A stretch of 64,000 nt of DNA from Paragonimus skrjabini miyazakii (Eukaryota > Platyhelminthes > Trematoda > Plagiorchiida > Troglotrematidae): assembly GCA_014338405.1 (NCBI GenBank), contig JTDE01000919.1, forward strand, positions 138,087 to 202,086, written 5' to 3'. The notes below the pieces were generated by a model. It saw nothing but the letters and a program-made list of their open reading frames with translations. It did no database searches and was not told the DNA's origin. Of the stretch, positions 1 to 12,100 are shown one piece after another. Made by a program: the position numbers and the translations under genes. Position 1 is the first letter of the stretch. Each line of letters starts with the position of its first letter.

Positions 1-2687
1 TCTCCGGATGCATGGTAGGTGGGCTTTGTGACCAACAATTGTTTCATGATAGCTCGGTTGATCGGTTCGAGTGAATCCGTACAGTTACAAGCCTTCAACC
101 TAGTTAACCTTGGACTTAGCTCAAACAAACGGGAAACAATTAGCTTGAGCATGGTTTAATGCACAAAGTGCGATTAACTTTATGACGATTGCAAACAACT
201 TTAAAAGTAAATAACCGTCAGTCATTTTTCAACAGTATGCTTTACTCCGGATGCTCAATCATATAATTAAACCGTACTCTCACCTATAAACAGTTCTAAA
301 AAGCAGGACGTGTCTGAAACAAAATAGGTAAACACAGTGATTAATGAATGCTTCGACGAAAAGATAAACATGCAGATGAACATTATATTGGCCGACAAAC
401 TGTCAACCCTAGTAGCGCTATGCGCGTGGTGCTAACCACAGGCAACATCTGTTACTAAGGCAGTAGTACCAGCGAGCTCATAGGGCGAATGGAAATTAGT
501 AACCGCATCGCGTCAGGTTCTCGTCTGATAACAACGCACATTACATACCAGCATGTCATATAAACTTTACTTATTCTGTTCTAACGCATCCTCCTATTGA
601 GTTGATTCGTCAAAAGTGTTGAAACTAGGTAGAAAGCAAACCGGTACGATTTCAACTAGTCAAATATGAGAGCAAACAATTAGTAAACCCGTATATCACT
701 TTACCAAATTTCACAGTGTATATGGTTATGTGTGTATTTGGGATCATCTTTAAAAACAACTTTCTCCTACATACTGAATAGCGCTTACTACATTCTGACA
801 TCCAGTTTGTTAGAAATGTTGCTATTTTGTTAGCAAATGCTTTAATAAATGACACCTGTTGAAAAAAACATTTCAGGTAAGAAATGATGCTTTTTCAATT
901 CCCTTATTTGGCTGAAAAAATACGTTATTTTTCTGATTTTCTTTAGTCTATGGTACAAGGTCTAAGATTTGACAGCAGTTGAAATGATATAATCCCAGCA
1001 TTATGAATATCGCAAACATCTCACCTCATGGTACAACAACCACATAATCGTTCCCTCTGTTTGTTATGTCGCAAGGGTGGTCAGTTTTGTCCACATCAAA
1101 CCACAATTGTCTAATCTACGCTTTTGGAAACTCTAACGCTTTATCACCCTGGTAACGCAAACACATATAATTGTGCTATGGTTAGGGAACGGCGTTTCTC
1201 CGTTCATCGGTCTGAAGAGAGATTTCCTTACGCATATGTATACCTATGTGGAACCTGTCATTTTGGTTGATAGTCTGTTGAGACGGGTAGATGTCACCTG
1301 GCCGAGACGATTACCTGGATCTCGGGAACAGAGCACATGATTTTCTATCTCACCAGAGGCTGAATGTACACAACAACACATGTTTGTAATTGTCTGTTTT
1401 TTAAAGCCCAGGCTAGTCTTTTCAGCTTATACAGCAGAATTTTACTTCAAAACACAGTGTAACATTCGGCTTCCTCAATTAACTGAACAGTATTCCGGCT
1501 CACTACACAAAATTGTGAGAACATTTGAATATTTACAACATTGGAGGTGGAAAATGAGAAAACGTCCACTTGAATGCAACAGAAGCAAGTAACCTTTGTG
1601 CACAGCACAAAAAAGAAACTTGATTTTCGAAGTGTGTGAATCACAATAAACTCGATCGTCTTTCTCTTCGTCAGCCTAACGCTTGCGGGGTCTTGAATGT
1701 TTACGTCTGAAAGTAAATCGTTGGAACTAGAGTTATGAATTTCCTTTTAAAGACACATTCATTCAACAAAGAGAACTGGCAACAGACATATTAAATCGTA
1801 TGAAATTTTCTACACAATCCAACCCTCGAATCCCACGTGTCTGTATAGTGTTTTGTTATTCTCCAGTAATCTATGAAGCACCCGTTGGTAGGTTATTGAT
1901 AACTTTCCCGTACGGTTCACAGAAATGCTCGGAAATATTCTGTAACGATTTAGTTGCCTTTTCAGAACTGATAACGTTATATTGTCCATATTTGTGGCAA
2001 GCCTTTAAGCAACACGATAGAAGCAAGTCATTAATTCATTTCCGTAACTGTTTATTTGACAGCCAGTGGTAATTAAACAATCCGGTCAGCAGTCTAACAA
2101 TTAGCATTTTTGGAAAAACCATCCAGTTATTGGTAATCGTAAGCATCCCAACAACCATAAAATGTTCCCTGAAAGTTGTTTGAGATTGCATCAGAGTGAG
2201 TTATATTAGAAATGCCAGAAATGATGAAGCCAACTTCGGAGAAACATCGGGATGATCTCAAAAACTGAAATGCTTCATTTCCCGAATACGAGCTGATCGT
2301 ACAGGGCAAAACTTGAAATTGCCCATAAAATGCTACATTATTTTAGGAAAAACTATTGAATACAGCACCGAAAGGTCGAAAATCCTAGGTCGGTCCACAT
2401 CATTATTCCTATTGATTAATCAGCCAATATTGATTAAAACAATTCATAGACCGGGTGTATTGGTGATTAGATTTTCAATACAAGAGTTCCTTGTTCAAAA
2501 GCTTTGTTGTCTAATGAACGTGCTGGAAAGAAATATCCGTAGAACAAGTTACATAAAGTGTGTTGGCAATTTTCACGAACTTTACCTCAGATTGCCGCAA
2601 AATTTGGATCCGATTGATGACAACCGGTTACCGTGAAAAAATTCATAGTGTAGTCATGTAGTACAGCTAACATATGTATATATTCCA

Positions 2688-2755
2688 ATGTTTTACCTTC
2701 GTGAGTGAAGAGAGTAAACGAAATGTTAACATCTCGCGATGTATGTCTTCTATCG
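2688..2755 (+). repeat. Dispersed repeat copy, probably PLE-associated
   Basis: The stretch containing AGTAAACGAAATGTTAACAT followed by TCGCGATGTATGTCTTC closely matches 43505-43561, where the same family forms an inverted repeat. It lies just beyond the carboxyl end of the minus-strand Penelope-like fragment at 2872-3273, so it may be that element's 3' tail or pseudo-LTR. That link is inference from position. Confidence 0.55.
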
Positions 2756-2871
2756 TTACTGGTGAACACATCATCAGGTTAAATTTACCACATTTATGTA
2801 ACAAGTTTACAAGCGAATAATTATTGGGGTAAACAGAAAACATATGATTAAAAGGATCAGTCAAATCAATG

Positions 2872-3273
2872 TCAAGCCACAACCAAGAAGTCAATCAAAC
2901 AACAGATCTTTACAGGTTTACGAGATGGGAGGATGATAAAAATAATTTCGAGACGTGAGGTAAACGTACATTGGAACAACAGAGGCAGGTTGCAGCGACG
3001 AATTAATATGGCGTCGACTAAGGACTGGATCCTCGTACTCTCTATCTTCGACAGGACGACTTCACCTCTGTAGGTTGAGCAAACTTCCTCTACTGAACTA
3101 ACAGAGTGATTAGACTCAACTAGGTTTAATAGTGTGGCGTTGTTGAGTGACTTCGTTACGTCAGTGTAGAGCAAAGCTGGGCGATATTCACGAACCTGTT
3201 CTGATAAGCCTGCGATCGTACAGCCAACATAACTCGTTTCACATGGAAAAGTAACACCATATGCAGTATTCAT
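2872..3273 (-). mobile_element. Penelope-like element, GIY-YIG endonuclease fragment
   Basis: The minus-strand frame (133 codons) has the shape of a PLE C-terminal endonuclease. A SYVGCT motif sits near residue 14, followed by the L-x3-V-x-E spacing typical of GIY-YIG helix 1 (LSEQVREY). A late segment, LVDAILIRRCNLPLL, resembles the conserved end of PLE proteins. The reverse transcriptase that should precede it is not evident on the right, so this looks like a truncated, dead copy. In PLEs this domain nicks DNA for target-primed reverse transcription. A family repeat follows on the left (2688-2755). Divergence is high and the call rests on motif spacing. Confidence 0.55.
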
Positions 3274-6043
3274 CTAATCATTTCAATGCATTCACTGCGC
3301 CAGTTTGGCTACGGATGTTACTTCAAAAAAAAACCAATCGAGTACACGTTTAAAAGTCATTGATCCATTGCCTTCAAATATCCACTCTTGGATCTCAAAT
3401 TCTTCGAGGCACTATATTCGAAGACTTGAAGCTGCAAGCTACTAACTCACTAAATATATTCAGTTCGAGGCACTCCTGGTTGTGTCTATTAGAACCATAC
3501 ATGTTGGTAACCTGTAATCTATTTCATCGCGACTACGTTGAAAGTACGAACATCTTAAGATGCCTCGCCGCCTTCGTTGTTGTTCAATACAATTCCTTAA
3601 CATTCGTGCGGTTAAGTCTTTATCTACAACATATCATCCTTGATTGATATAAAGTCAACCGTGTACTGATTAACTCACTAGGCTCCTGAAAGCGTGGATT
3701 GCGTTCTAATCCTAACCGTGGCATGTATGGGCAATACTGGCGAACTCTAGCAATAATGAGCCAAAAATGTAACGCATCATTTTTACACGCGGTGACTGGA
3801 AATTACTTGAGAATATGAGCACTGTGGTCGGTTGTGAGTGGTGCTTAATTCACTCTAGTCAAGTTTATTGTAGAATACTGATGATGATTGAAATTCTAAA
3901 AAAGTGGTGGTGTGTGCCATAAGAAACTATATTTACGTCCTTGTCACTAACCGATGGTAAACTACGGTGAACAGGAGATTCTCGTACATTCTAACATGAT
4001 TTCAGCTATCCTTGTTGTATTACTCTCTGTTCTTACCTTTCCAAGCTAGTAATCTTCGCATATGTTAATTCGTTAATCACTGGTGAAGTGGGACCATAGT
4101 TTTTTCTGGTTCACTGAGTAAACCACATATACACTAATGAAATATCTATAGGCTCGAACATTTGCTTTTATTAACTCATACTTACGATTAACAACCGGAT
4201 AATAAGCAATCGTAGCAGACTACTATATGGCACGTCTACAGGAGAACCAGAGTGTCTGACTCATTAGTAAGTATACACAGAAAACTAATTACTTAAGTTT
4301 TGGAACTGAAATGTACTTCTCAATTACTTGATATAATGAGTCAACATTGTACGGTTTCCGCAGGTAGCTAAGTGTCTTTCACACTTCTACAAGATTCATT
4401 GTTGTGCTTATCGTTTCAGCGCCTTTTCTATTCTGTCCATTCTTATCTCATTTTGTAATCGTTAACCCTATTAACTATAACACTTCGGTAAAGTTACAGC
4501 GGTTTGCCATTAAATTTGTTAAAAATGTGTTATTTTCAAACCGTGTACAAAAATTCTACTCTAAATAAGTCCGCGCTGTAAAATAAGTGTAATTTAAAGC
4601 TTACAGGACTTTACAAAATTCAGCTCATAATTATTTCTTCAGCTGTCTTCAAAGTAATCTAAAAACATTTACAGTTTATTTTGGCCTTTTCTAGCCGAGA
4701 TCATTTGTATCATGACCAGTTCAAGTGTTTCGTCGTTATTGCTAAGTCTGTCGCATTTTCTTAACTACAATCCCAGCGAGCTACCACAACCATAGAAAAC
4801 ACTCCGACGCATATTGCTTGTCTTCTTGGACCGGTGTAACGTCGGATTGGCTGCTAGCACCATTATACAAAAGGAGGCAGGCTTATTGAACAAGATAGCG
4901 TATTGGCGACCTGTTGAAACCCTATGTGGACATATCAAAACTTTGCGCTCGGAATATACGCTTAAATCAACCAGCTAATGACTGAAAATGGGTGCGGTCT
5001 TTATGCATTACGCTTCTACCCGAGGCGATTAATACATACTGTACCAGTGATTAGAACTGTTTATTGTAGCCATGGAACAGATTCGGTGAAATTAGCTAAT
5101 TACTGACGATTAGTAAGGGGTTTGGTTGACGTAAGCTGAACAACTCTTTCAGTTGACCACAACTTTCAAATTTCCATAAGATTTCCATCAGGCTCTTGTC
5201 AATAAACGTCACTAAACTCTGTTAAGACTCACATATTGTACCTGCCCTCGCCAACACCAGGAACTTAATACAGGTCCACGTTCTGTTCAAGCAGCCATGT
5301 TAGCTAGTTCACCAGTGATCTCACATTAACTGCTGTGGAACTATCACGTCTAAATGCTCAGCCGAGTTTAATTGTAGGCAACTTTCAGATTTTCCAACCT
5401 CCAGGAAGTAAGACAGTAACCCTTCCACTAACTCAGGTCAACGACCCGAGGATCTGAACTTACGACTGACTGTGGCTGATCGTTTGGGTATGATAATTCG
5501 TTTATGCCCAATAGAAAGCCTGACGCACACGTTGACACCAAGTTTTCATTGGAATTCGGACCGGGTTTCGAGTACCGGTCGCTTGTGAGACATAATACTG
5601 GTTTGTCGTAAAGTAAATGAAACTCGGTTATAACGGTTCTTCGGTGAAAGCCGATCCAAACATCTATCCGATTATAAACGTTGCGTTCAACTGTGAGCAA
5701 CTTCTTCACCACGAATGAGAAACCTATATATATATAGTTATATATATACCCGGCTCAATTTGTCCATTTTGGTGACTATTGTTATGGCATTATCCCTTAC
5801 ATTACACGAGTTATGGTTACCCTCCATATTTTGCACTCACGTTAGCACCAAAGTAAAATAACTTTTCTTGAAAAATTTCGTTTAATTGTTGTTGAGATGC
5901 ATACGGTAATCACATTAGTTAAACTGACTTCCCTTAACAAACATGGACACAAACTAGACACGAAGTCTTTGTTGTCATTGCGCAGGCGAAGAAGAAAGGT
6001 GAGAAAATTACTTTTTCTACTCCCACCTGTTGCTTCATTACAG

Positions 6044-6148
6044 GAGGTAAACCTACGCCGTTCGAGTTTGCAAGAAAAGTTTGGTTTGACTCTGTGCTAT
6101 CGGAACGGAAAAAATCTGGATGATCCTTGTGATGTTTACGTAGGCGAA
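6044..6148 (+). CDS. PDZRN-like exon: N-terminal half of the second PDZ domain
   Basis: The exon follows a pyrimidine-rich tract ending TTACAG and ends at a GTGAGT donor. It encodes 35 residues in phase 0. It begins EVNLRR (beta-1), continues with KFGLTLCYR, the carboxylate-binding loop in the form LNX/PDZRN proteins use in place of GLGF, and ends CDVYVGE, the beta-3 strand. The next exon resumes with IESNSVASNGANV, so the PDZ fold is interrupted exactly where vertebrate PDZRN proteins read YVSEVDPNS. PDZ domains bind C-terminal peptides of membrane partners. The frame stays open upstream to about 5897, so a longer exon is possible, but the acceptor at 6043 fits best. Confidence 0.88.
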
Positions 6149-9100
6149 GTGAGTTAGTCATAGCAATTTTTATGTACTGGTTTGCCTCTGGTTTGTCAAC
6201 ACTCCGATGACCCAAATTGACTTTCATGTCAAACTTCAAGGACTTTAGTAGAGTTAAAGACTATGGTAAAATATTCAACATTCACTATGTGGAATAATGT
6301 TTGTATTGTCTAATATCATGTGGTTCAAGCATTTGCCGAACGTGCCTGTCTTATTGTAAGCGATATACATTCAACCGACTGGATATGGGAGTGGATCGAT
6401 GTATCACCCCATTCATCATTACATGTTTTTAGGCTTCCCAAATTAAACAGAATTCCAAGTCGCGTACTGTTACATCTTAACCAGTCTCACCTATGCGTTA
6501 TCATGTTTATACCTCGTGAATGCGTCTAGCCTGGAAGCATTCTTATGCCGGTAGTTCTCTTTAAAGAAGCAGTTATTCATGCCCGATGTAGACAACTCAA
6601 TGAGTAAAGTACACAACACATCTCATCCGGTCAGGTCATCAAAAACATTCGGTTCTCTAACTTTTACTAAGACAACGTGCTATTAATCTAAATTACCCCA
6701 TTATATTGTCCGCTGAACCACAGTGAACAAACGAGAACCAATAACAAATGATCAGACAAATGCTTTTGCTTCAAGGTTTGTCTACAAATGCACTCATAGT
6801 TAACCTAACTGTAAATCCCTTGAGTCAAAGAAGTCCATTTGGTTGTATTTCATAAATAGAATTGACAAACGGCAAACTCCGAAGTCGACAACATCACAAT
6901 CTGCAATATGTGTAGATAGTACAAAATCACAATGAGTGACAAATCAATCACTGAATCGCTGGAATGTTAAACGTGAAATAATGAGATTTAGAAATACGTT
7001 TTATAGGCGAGGTATCAGGTTAATTAGACCGTTAGGTAAGCAGGAATTTGAATTTTAACAAAAACGACTAAGTGAGGTTTGCAACTGCTGAAATATAACA
7101 AATACTTGTCCACCTCAAATAACTTGTCGGAACACCATAGATGAGACAACACAGCGACCCCACACCAAGCAGTCAACGTGCAAACACGATGTATAGGTAC
7201 CGTCAGCAGTTAACGTGCCCACATTTCAATAGATAATAGTACAAGAACAGTACAATCTACTGATTCAATAAAGCTTTGACTTCATGCCTCTTACACGTAC
7301 TTTCGTGATTAATCATGATCAGCTGGTGTTTACAACCCGCTCACAATGATTAATGGTTAAATTTTCCTATATCATTTTGACCACAAAAACAATTGATCAA
7401 CTGGAACACAAGTGTGTAAATGAAAAACACCGAGAACCGTTGAAACGAGATGATATCAGACCACGGATATATCCTGTGAAGTAACGGCAGAAACTCAGGC
7501 GCAGTACTTCTGTAGAAAAATGAAAACCTAACGCCCTGGAGAGGTTAAACGTCATGGAAATAGAACCAAACTGTTAGCTGCCTTCTAGCTTCACATGCCT
7601 TTTTCTTGTGTGGTGTATTAGGGGACGAAGGGATTATTTACATAAGGATATTTGATCTTTGGTCTTCAGCGTTGTTGTTAAGCCACGAATACATAGAGGG
7701 GATTCAGTTGATGTTAGCAGAACAGCACTCACACGTGATCGCGGTTTTCGCGTTTTCATAGCTGAAAGTTTGCATCCGACAGTTAGGTTGTTCTCAATGT
7801 GAAGTCAGCGGGTGTAATAAGGTCGAACTGGAGCGGTTTCCTGATTGGAGAAGGTTCAGTCAAGGTGTTTCCGATGAAACCGTGGTCAAACAAAACAGCA
7901 ATCGGCTACTGCACCGAATTTGACTGTTACACATAGTGATTAAAACAAGCTGCTCGAATGCGTATTGGATTTAATCAAACTAGTTGCTTAATGCGAGGTT
8001 ATGTGAAAGTAACTACGAATGGGTCAATCAAACTCAGAGCGCCTGTCCCCCATTAGTAACCTTAGACATTGTCGTTTCTCTGTACAACACCTTTTCGTGA
8101 TCACATGGAATTACTAACTACACCTCAGATGACCGTCAGTCTGGTTTCCTTGTTGTGGTAGTTCAGCGGATGACAGTGGCGCAATAGTAGGCAGACTGAA
8201 GATTGGTCACTGTTCACTGATGAGCTCTAACAACAGCGAAACTCGAATCCAGTGCTTTTTTCACAACGGAATAATTAAGATGTCTACAGAATGGCAAAAT
8301 CTGAATTCAGCTGTGAGTAGCGTTTTACTCGTCAGGTATTTTTTGTCTCAAAATAGTTAGCCTTTAGTGCTTAAACATAATGAAGAATGGAAAACCTGAG
8401 GACGCACTATGATATTCATTTTTAACGCTGATAATGTCAGCTCATCAGGTAGCTGGTGTACATCTTTATTGCATGTTTGAAGGAATCGCTGACACACCCG
8501 ACTGTTAAAATAGCTGTAAATACGCCCAGGTGTACGTAGGATTTTCCTTTCATTCAGAAAGGCTTCTTGTAACCGCATTCTGTTACTTCCTTCCGCTTCA
8601 AGACACTCGATATTTTTTCTCATTTTTAGTGCTGCCAGACGATCTCATGACTGTGTTGCCACTTTCACTCTGCTCTTACTACCTGATGTTGTTAGATCGA
8701 AGACATGTCTGTATACTGCGAGGTCAAGCGATGTACAAATTCACGATCATTTTCCGTCCTCTCATTTTTAATCTATATGAGTTCAGTCTTCAGGACTTTC
8801 CCACTGACTAGTGCTACAAGATGCAATAAATCAAATCGGGGTTTTGGTAAAGCCAAAAGCAAATAGCTCACCCAAGCATCGACTGTACGCAGATGATTGT
8901 TACATACACAACTCTGAGATACATTTAACTTGTTTATCGCTCAAGAAGCTCGACTGGGGACTATGTCCAGCACTTCTCACGGACGTTGTAAAAACGCAAA
9001 CGCGTATGGAACATAATAAACTGACAGAGAATCTGGTAGACTTCGATGAACGTTCATGTATTAGAAAAGCAGCGATTGCAAAACGGGACCATTGTATTAA

Positions 9101-12100
9101 AACCAACGCAACTGGTAAATATATCTGTACTTCATAAGTCAAGGAAAAGCCTGGATTCTTCACAAAACACAGGTATATCAACTTTCTAAGTACGAATTGC
9201 ATTCGAGCAGCCCGCGCTGATTAACCGCCAGTAGTCTTCCGGCATACTACGCAAACATGACGCGCATTCAGTGTTTTCGAGAATGTTACAAAATTCTTGT
9301 ACGGTAGCGGTTGCGCTTAGAACAACGCGGTAAGTTTAAATACAAACTACAATAGAATTGACTATTCTGGTTAGAACAAAGTATAGGAAAGCTACTAGTT
9401 TCATCCATCGATGTGAAAAAAACAATTTTCAAATTGATTCGTCTTAGTTGCTTGTGAGTAGTAAGTGATTTTGGTGTCCATGTAGGTTGAACATCACCCA
9501 CAATATGCACTAATGACCAGCTCTAATGAGAGCGAAACGCGACTCTAGTGCTTCCTATGTTGGACACGGACCCACCGTACGGTCCATGGGAATGCGATAA
9601 CTGTGACTAATTGTGGGTGATGTTCAATCTGTACGATCTACACTAAAATACACCCACTCAAAACTAACCTTTTATTGTGATGCCTATGATTATCAACTAT
9701 CGCTTGTGTAAAAACCGTGCATCACCAGCACTCATCAATGATTGCGTGAATGACGGTTAATGCCAGACCCGTATGAATGGTAAGTTGACTTGTTCGTCCA
9801 AGGTAAGCTACTACCCCGCCAGTATACGTCAGTAGAAGTGCAACAAACGAGAGAGGACGATGTATTTTGTGTGCATTCATCAAAGCTGTGCAAGACTAGC
9901 GCTGTGTCCTGTTTATAATCCGTACTGTAACCACTTTACTATATGGTTCACCTAGCTACTTTTTACTCCGAACTGTTCACTAGTTTACAATTTCAACAAA
10001 TATATGTGTGTTACGTATACTTACATGAAATAGAGGTCAACACAGCATGTATCTGTGAAACGAAAGTTTTGTGGCTGTAACTGCGAATGCATCTGATGAT
10101 ATATTTTTCCACTGATTTACTTATTTAGTTATCTGACATTTATTCACCAAACTAGGCAACACTGTTAGTTCCATGTCCTTGATTGCATAGCAGACGTAAT
10201 GACCAAATATGTTCCGAGCACTTTGTCTCGTCAATAAATGGTAAACACAAATATTTACTGTACAACCACATCTCAGTGACGGTTAGTTTCAAACAACTTT
10301 TGTTTTTGTCATTATGAACTCAACAGAGATGAAACATACATCAACATGGTTCATTTATAGGTCAGTAAAGTGTGAGAAGTTTTGAATATTTTCTACTGTT
10401 TCATAATTACTAGCACTCGCCAAGCAGACCAGTATAACCTATATAAAACAATAGTTTTGTATGCATAATTTGCTTCAAATTTCAGTCTGATATTTAAACT
10501 TCATATCTTACTCCATATCTTCTCAACCCAACAGATTGAATCGAACAGCGTGGCTTCCAATGGTGCCAATGTGATGATAGGTGATCGCATCATCAAAATC
10601 AACGGTGAGCTTGTGCGGTCACGAAAACAAGTGATAGATTTGTTCCAAAATAGTCAACAAACAGTCAACTTGCTATTGGCTCGCCAACCACCGAAAGCAA
10701 ACGTGCCTTTCCTGCAACCTTGTGAGACAACAGCTAGCGGTGGTGACCTTGATCCCATCTATTCGGAGACCATCACATCGCCTCAGAAATCTGATACTCC
10801 ACCATGTATTGTAAGTTTAATGTTTGAAATCGTTAGTCATTTTTATCGATATACACAAGCAGCCCATACCGCAAACCCGTATGTACGACATTTATGTAGA
10901 AAGTCTGAGGTGGTAACTCAACGTTTTCTCTCCTAGAATGGTTGGCTTCATTCGTAGGGGTTTGATGGTGATAGTGATACAGCTCATGGTGTATAAGTTC
11001 ACGGCACTCACCAGATATGTAGATATCCCAACCAATTACTTGAAAACCTCAGTAGTACTGAAAAAGCTATGACAGCTAATTCGAACTTCTACGAATAAAA
11101 GTTTCGTTGACACTGTGCAATGTAAGCTTAAGTCGAGTGGTTAATTTCAATCGAAGCTCAATTACGTGCATATCTAAGTATCTGGGCGCATCCCCTGAGT
11201 GAGTGAGTTGTGAAAAATTAACAATTCCAGACAGTACGGAAAACTATCGCATGTGATTCCGCTGCAAGACTGAAGCTTTAATTAGCGGTCGTTGACAGCT
11301 AATGGGATTATTTAGCTTGGGGCTATTTACGCGTGTCTGAAATGGCTTTAGACGGTAAAGAATGCGAGAGAACTTAGCGAACTAATTCAGATCCAGAGTG
11401 TCAACAATGCTGCGATTGCGAGGGACAACAAACATCAGAGGAAATGAGCCACACGGAAACCTAAACACAGCTTATCAAGTACATTGCAAGCACACTTGAG
11501 TAAACAGTAACAGAGTGAAATCCAGCATATTCTCAGCTTATTTTAATGAGTCTAATGGTCTGAAAATTTTGTTTGAAGATCTTAATGAGTGCATTTGTTC
11601 CGTGGTGGAATTCGTCTGGTTACGACGTTGTTACAACAGATCCTGGTAGGCTAGATGACGAAAGCATGTTCTATGCTGGTCCGGCGGCTCACTTGTTTCA
11701 AAAGCACTAACGGATTACCCATGAGATAACTGACTGGCTGAGAAAACCATTTGGATCGCAACAGATGATTGGGTTGAATGATGACCCCATATATGTTAGG
11801 ATTAAGTCCTCGCTAATATACAGATGACGCAATACAAACTGTCCCTGTTCAAGTGGTCAATTTTGGTAAGGTGGTATATCGTGTACTGTAACTCCCTCTG
11901 TGTATTGCCGTCGATATTTTTTAAGAATGTTAATTTCCCAAACGGGACAAGGATGGTTAGCTTGGATATTTAGCTCAAGTTGAGCACACAGTTGCGCGTT
12001 GATAGCAATAAACAAAAGTCTGGTTTATTTTGAGGACACCGTTCATCAATTTTATCAAAAGTATACATGATTCTAACAAGAAGTTTAGCTCATGAGTTTG

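Larger units (their letters stand above)
1..6043 (+). other. Intron or upstream part of the PDZRN-like gene
   Basis: This AT-rich stretch precedes the first recognised exon and has no exon I can support. The RING, TRAF zinc finger and first PDZ domain expected for the family were looked for in the plus-strand frames and not found, so they lie upstream of the window. Contents seen: a Penelope-like endonuclease fragment (2872-3273, minus) with a family repeat beside it (2688-2755), and a short TA-rich run near 5724-5748. The rest shows only short random open frames. Confidence 0.6.
6149..10534 (+). other. Intron between the two halves of the PDZ domain
   Basis: A 4.4-kb intron from GTGAGT to CAACCCAACAG. 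It contains two hammerhead-ribozyme-like elements (about 8171-8250 and 9487-9627). A minus-strand open frame at 8357-8623 and a plus-strand one at 8811-9137 are unrecognised and look like chance or ancient repeat remnants. I see nothing else in 6149-8160 or 9640-10534. Confidence 0.8.

Noticed and set aside
3288..3312. TGGCGCAGTGAATGC on the minus strand, box A-like
   Set aside because: No box B or repeat context at the right distance.
5724..5748. TA dinucleotide run
   Set aside because: Short microsatellite common in AT-rich introns.
5986..5998. Possible 13-nt microexon between CGCAG and GTGAGA
   Set aside because: Too short to support; no family motif, and the next exon is adequately explained from 6044.
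8420..8460. Minus-strand CTGATGA with a perfect GCTGA/TCAGC hairpin, hammerhead-like
   Set aside because: The essential GAAA is replaced by GTTAAAA and no flanking helices are evident.
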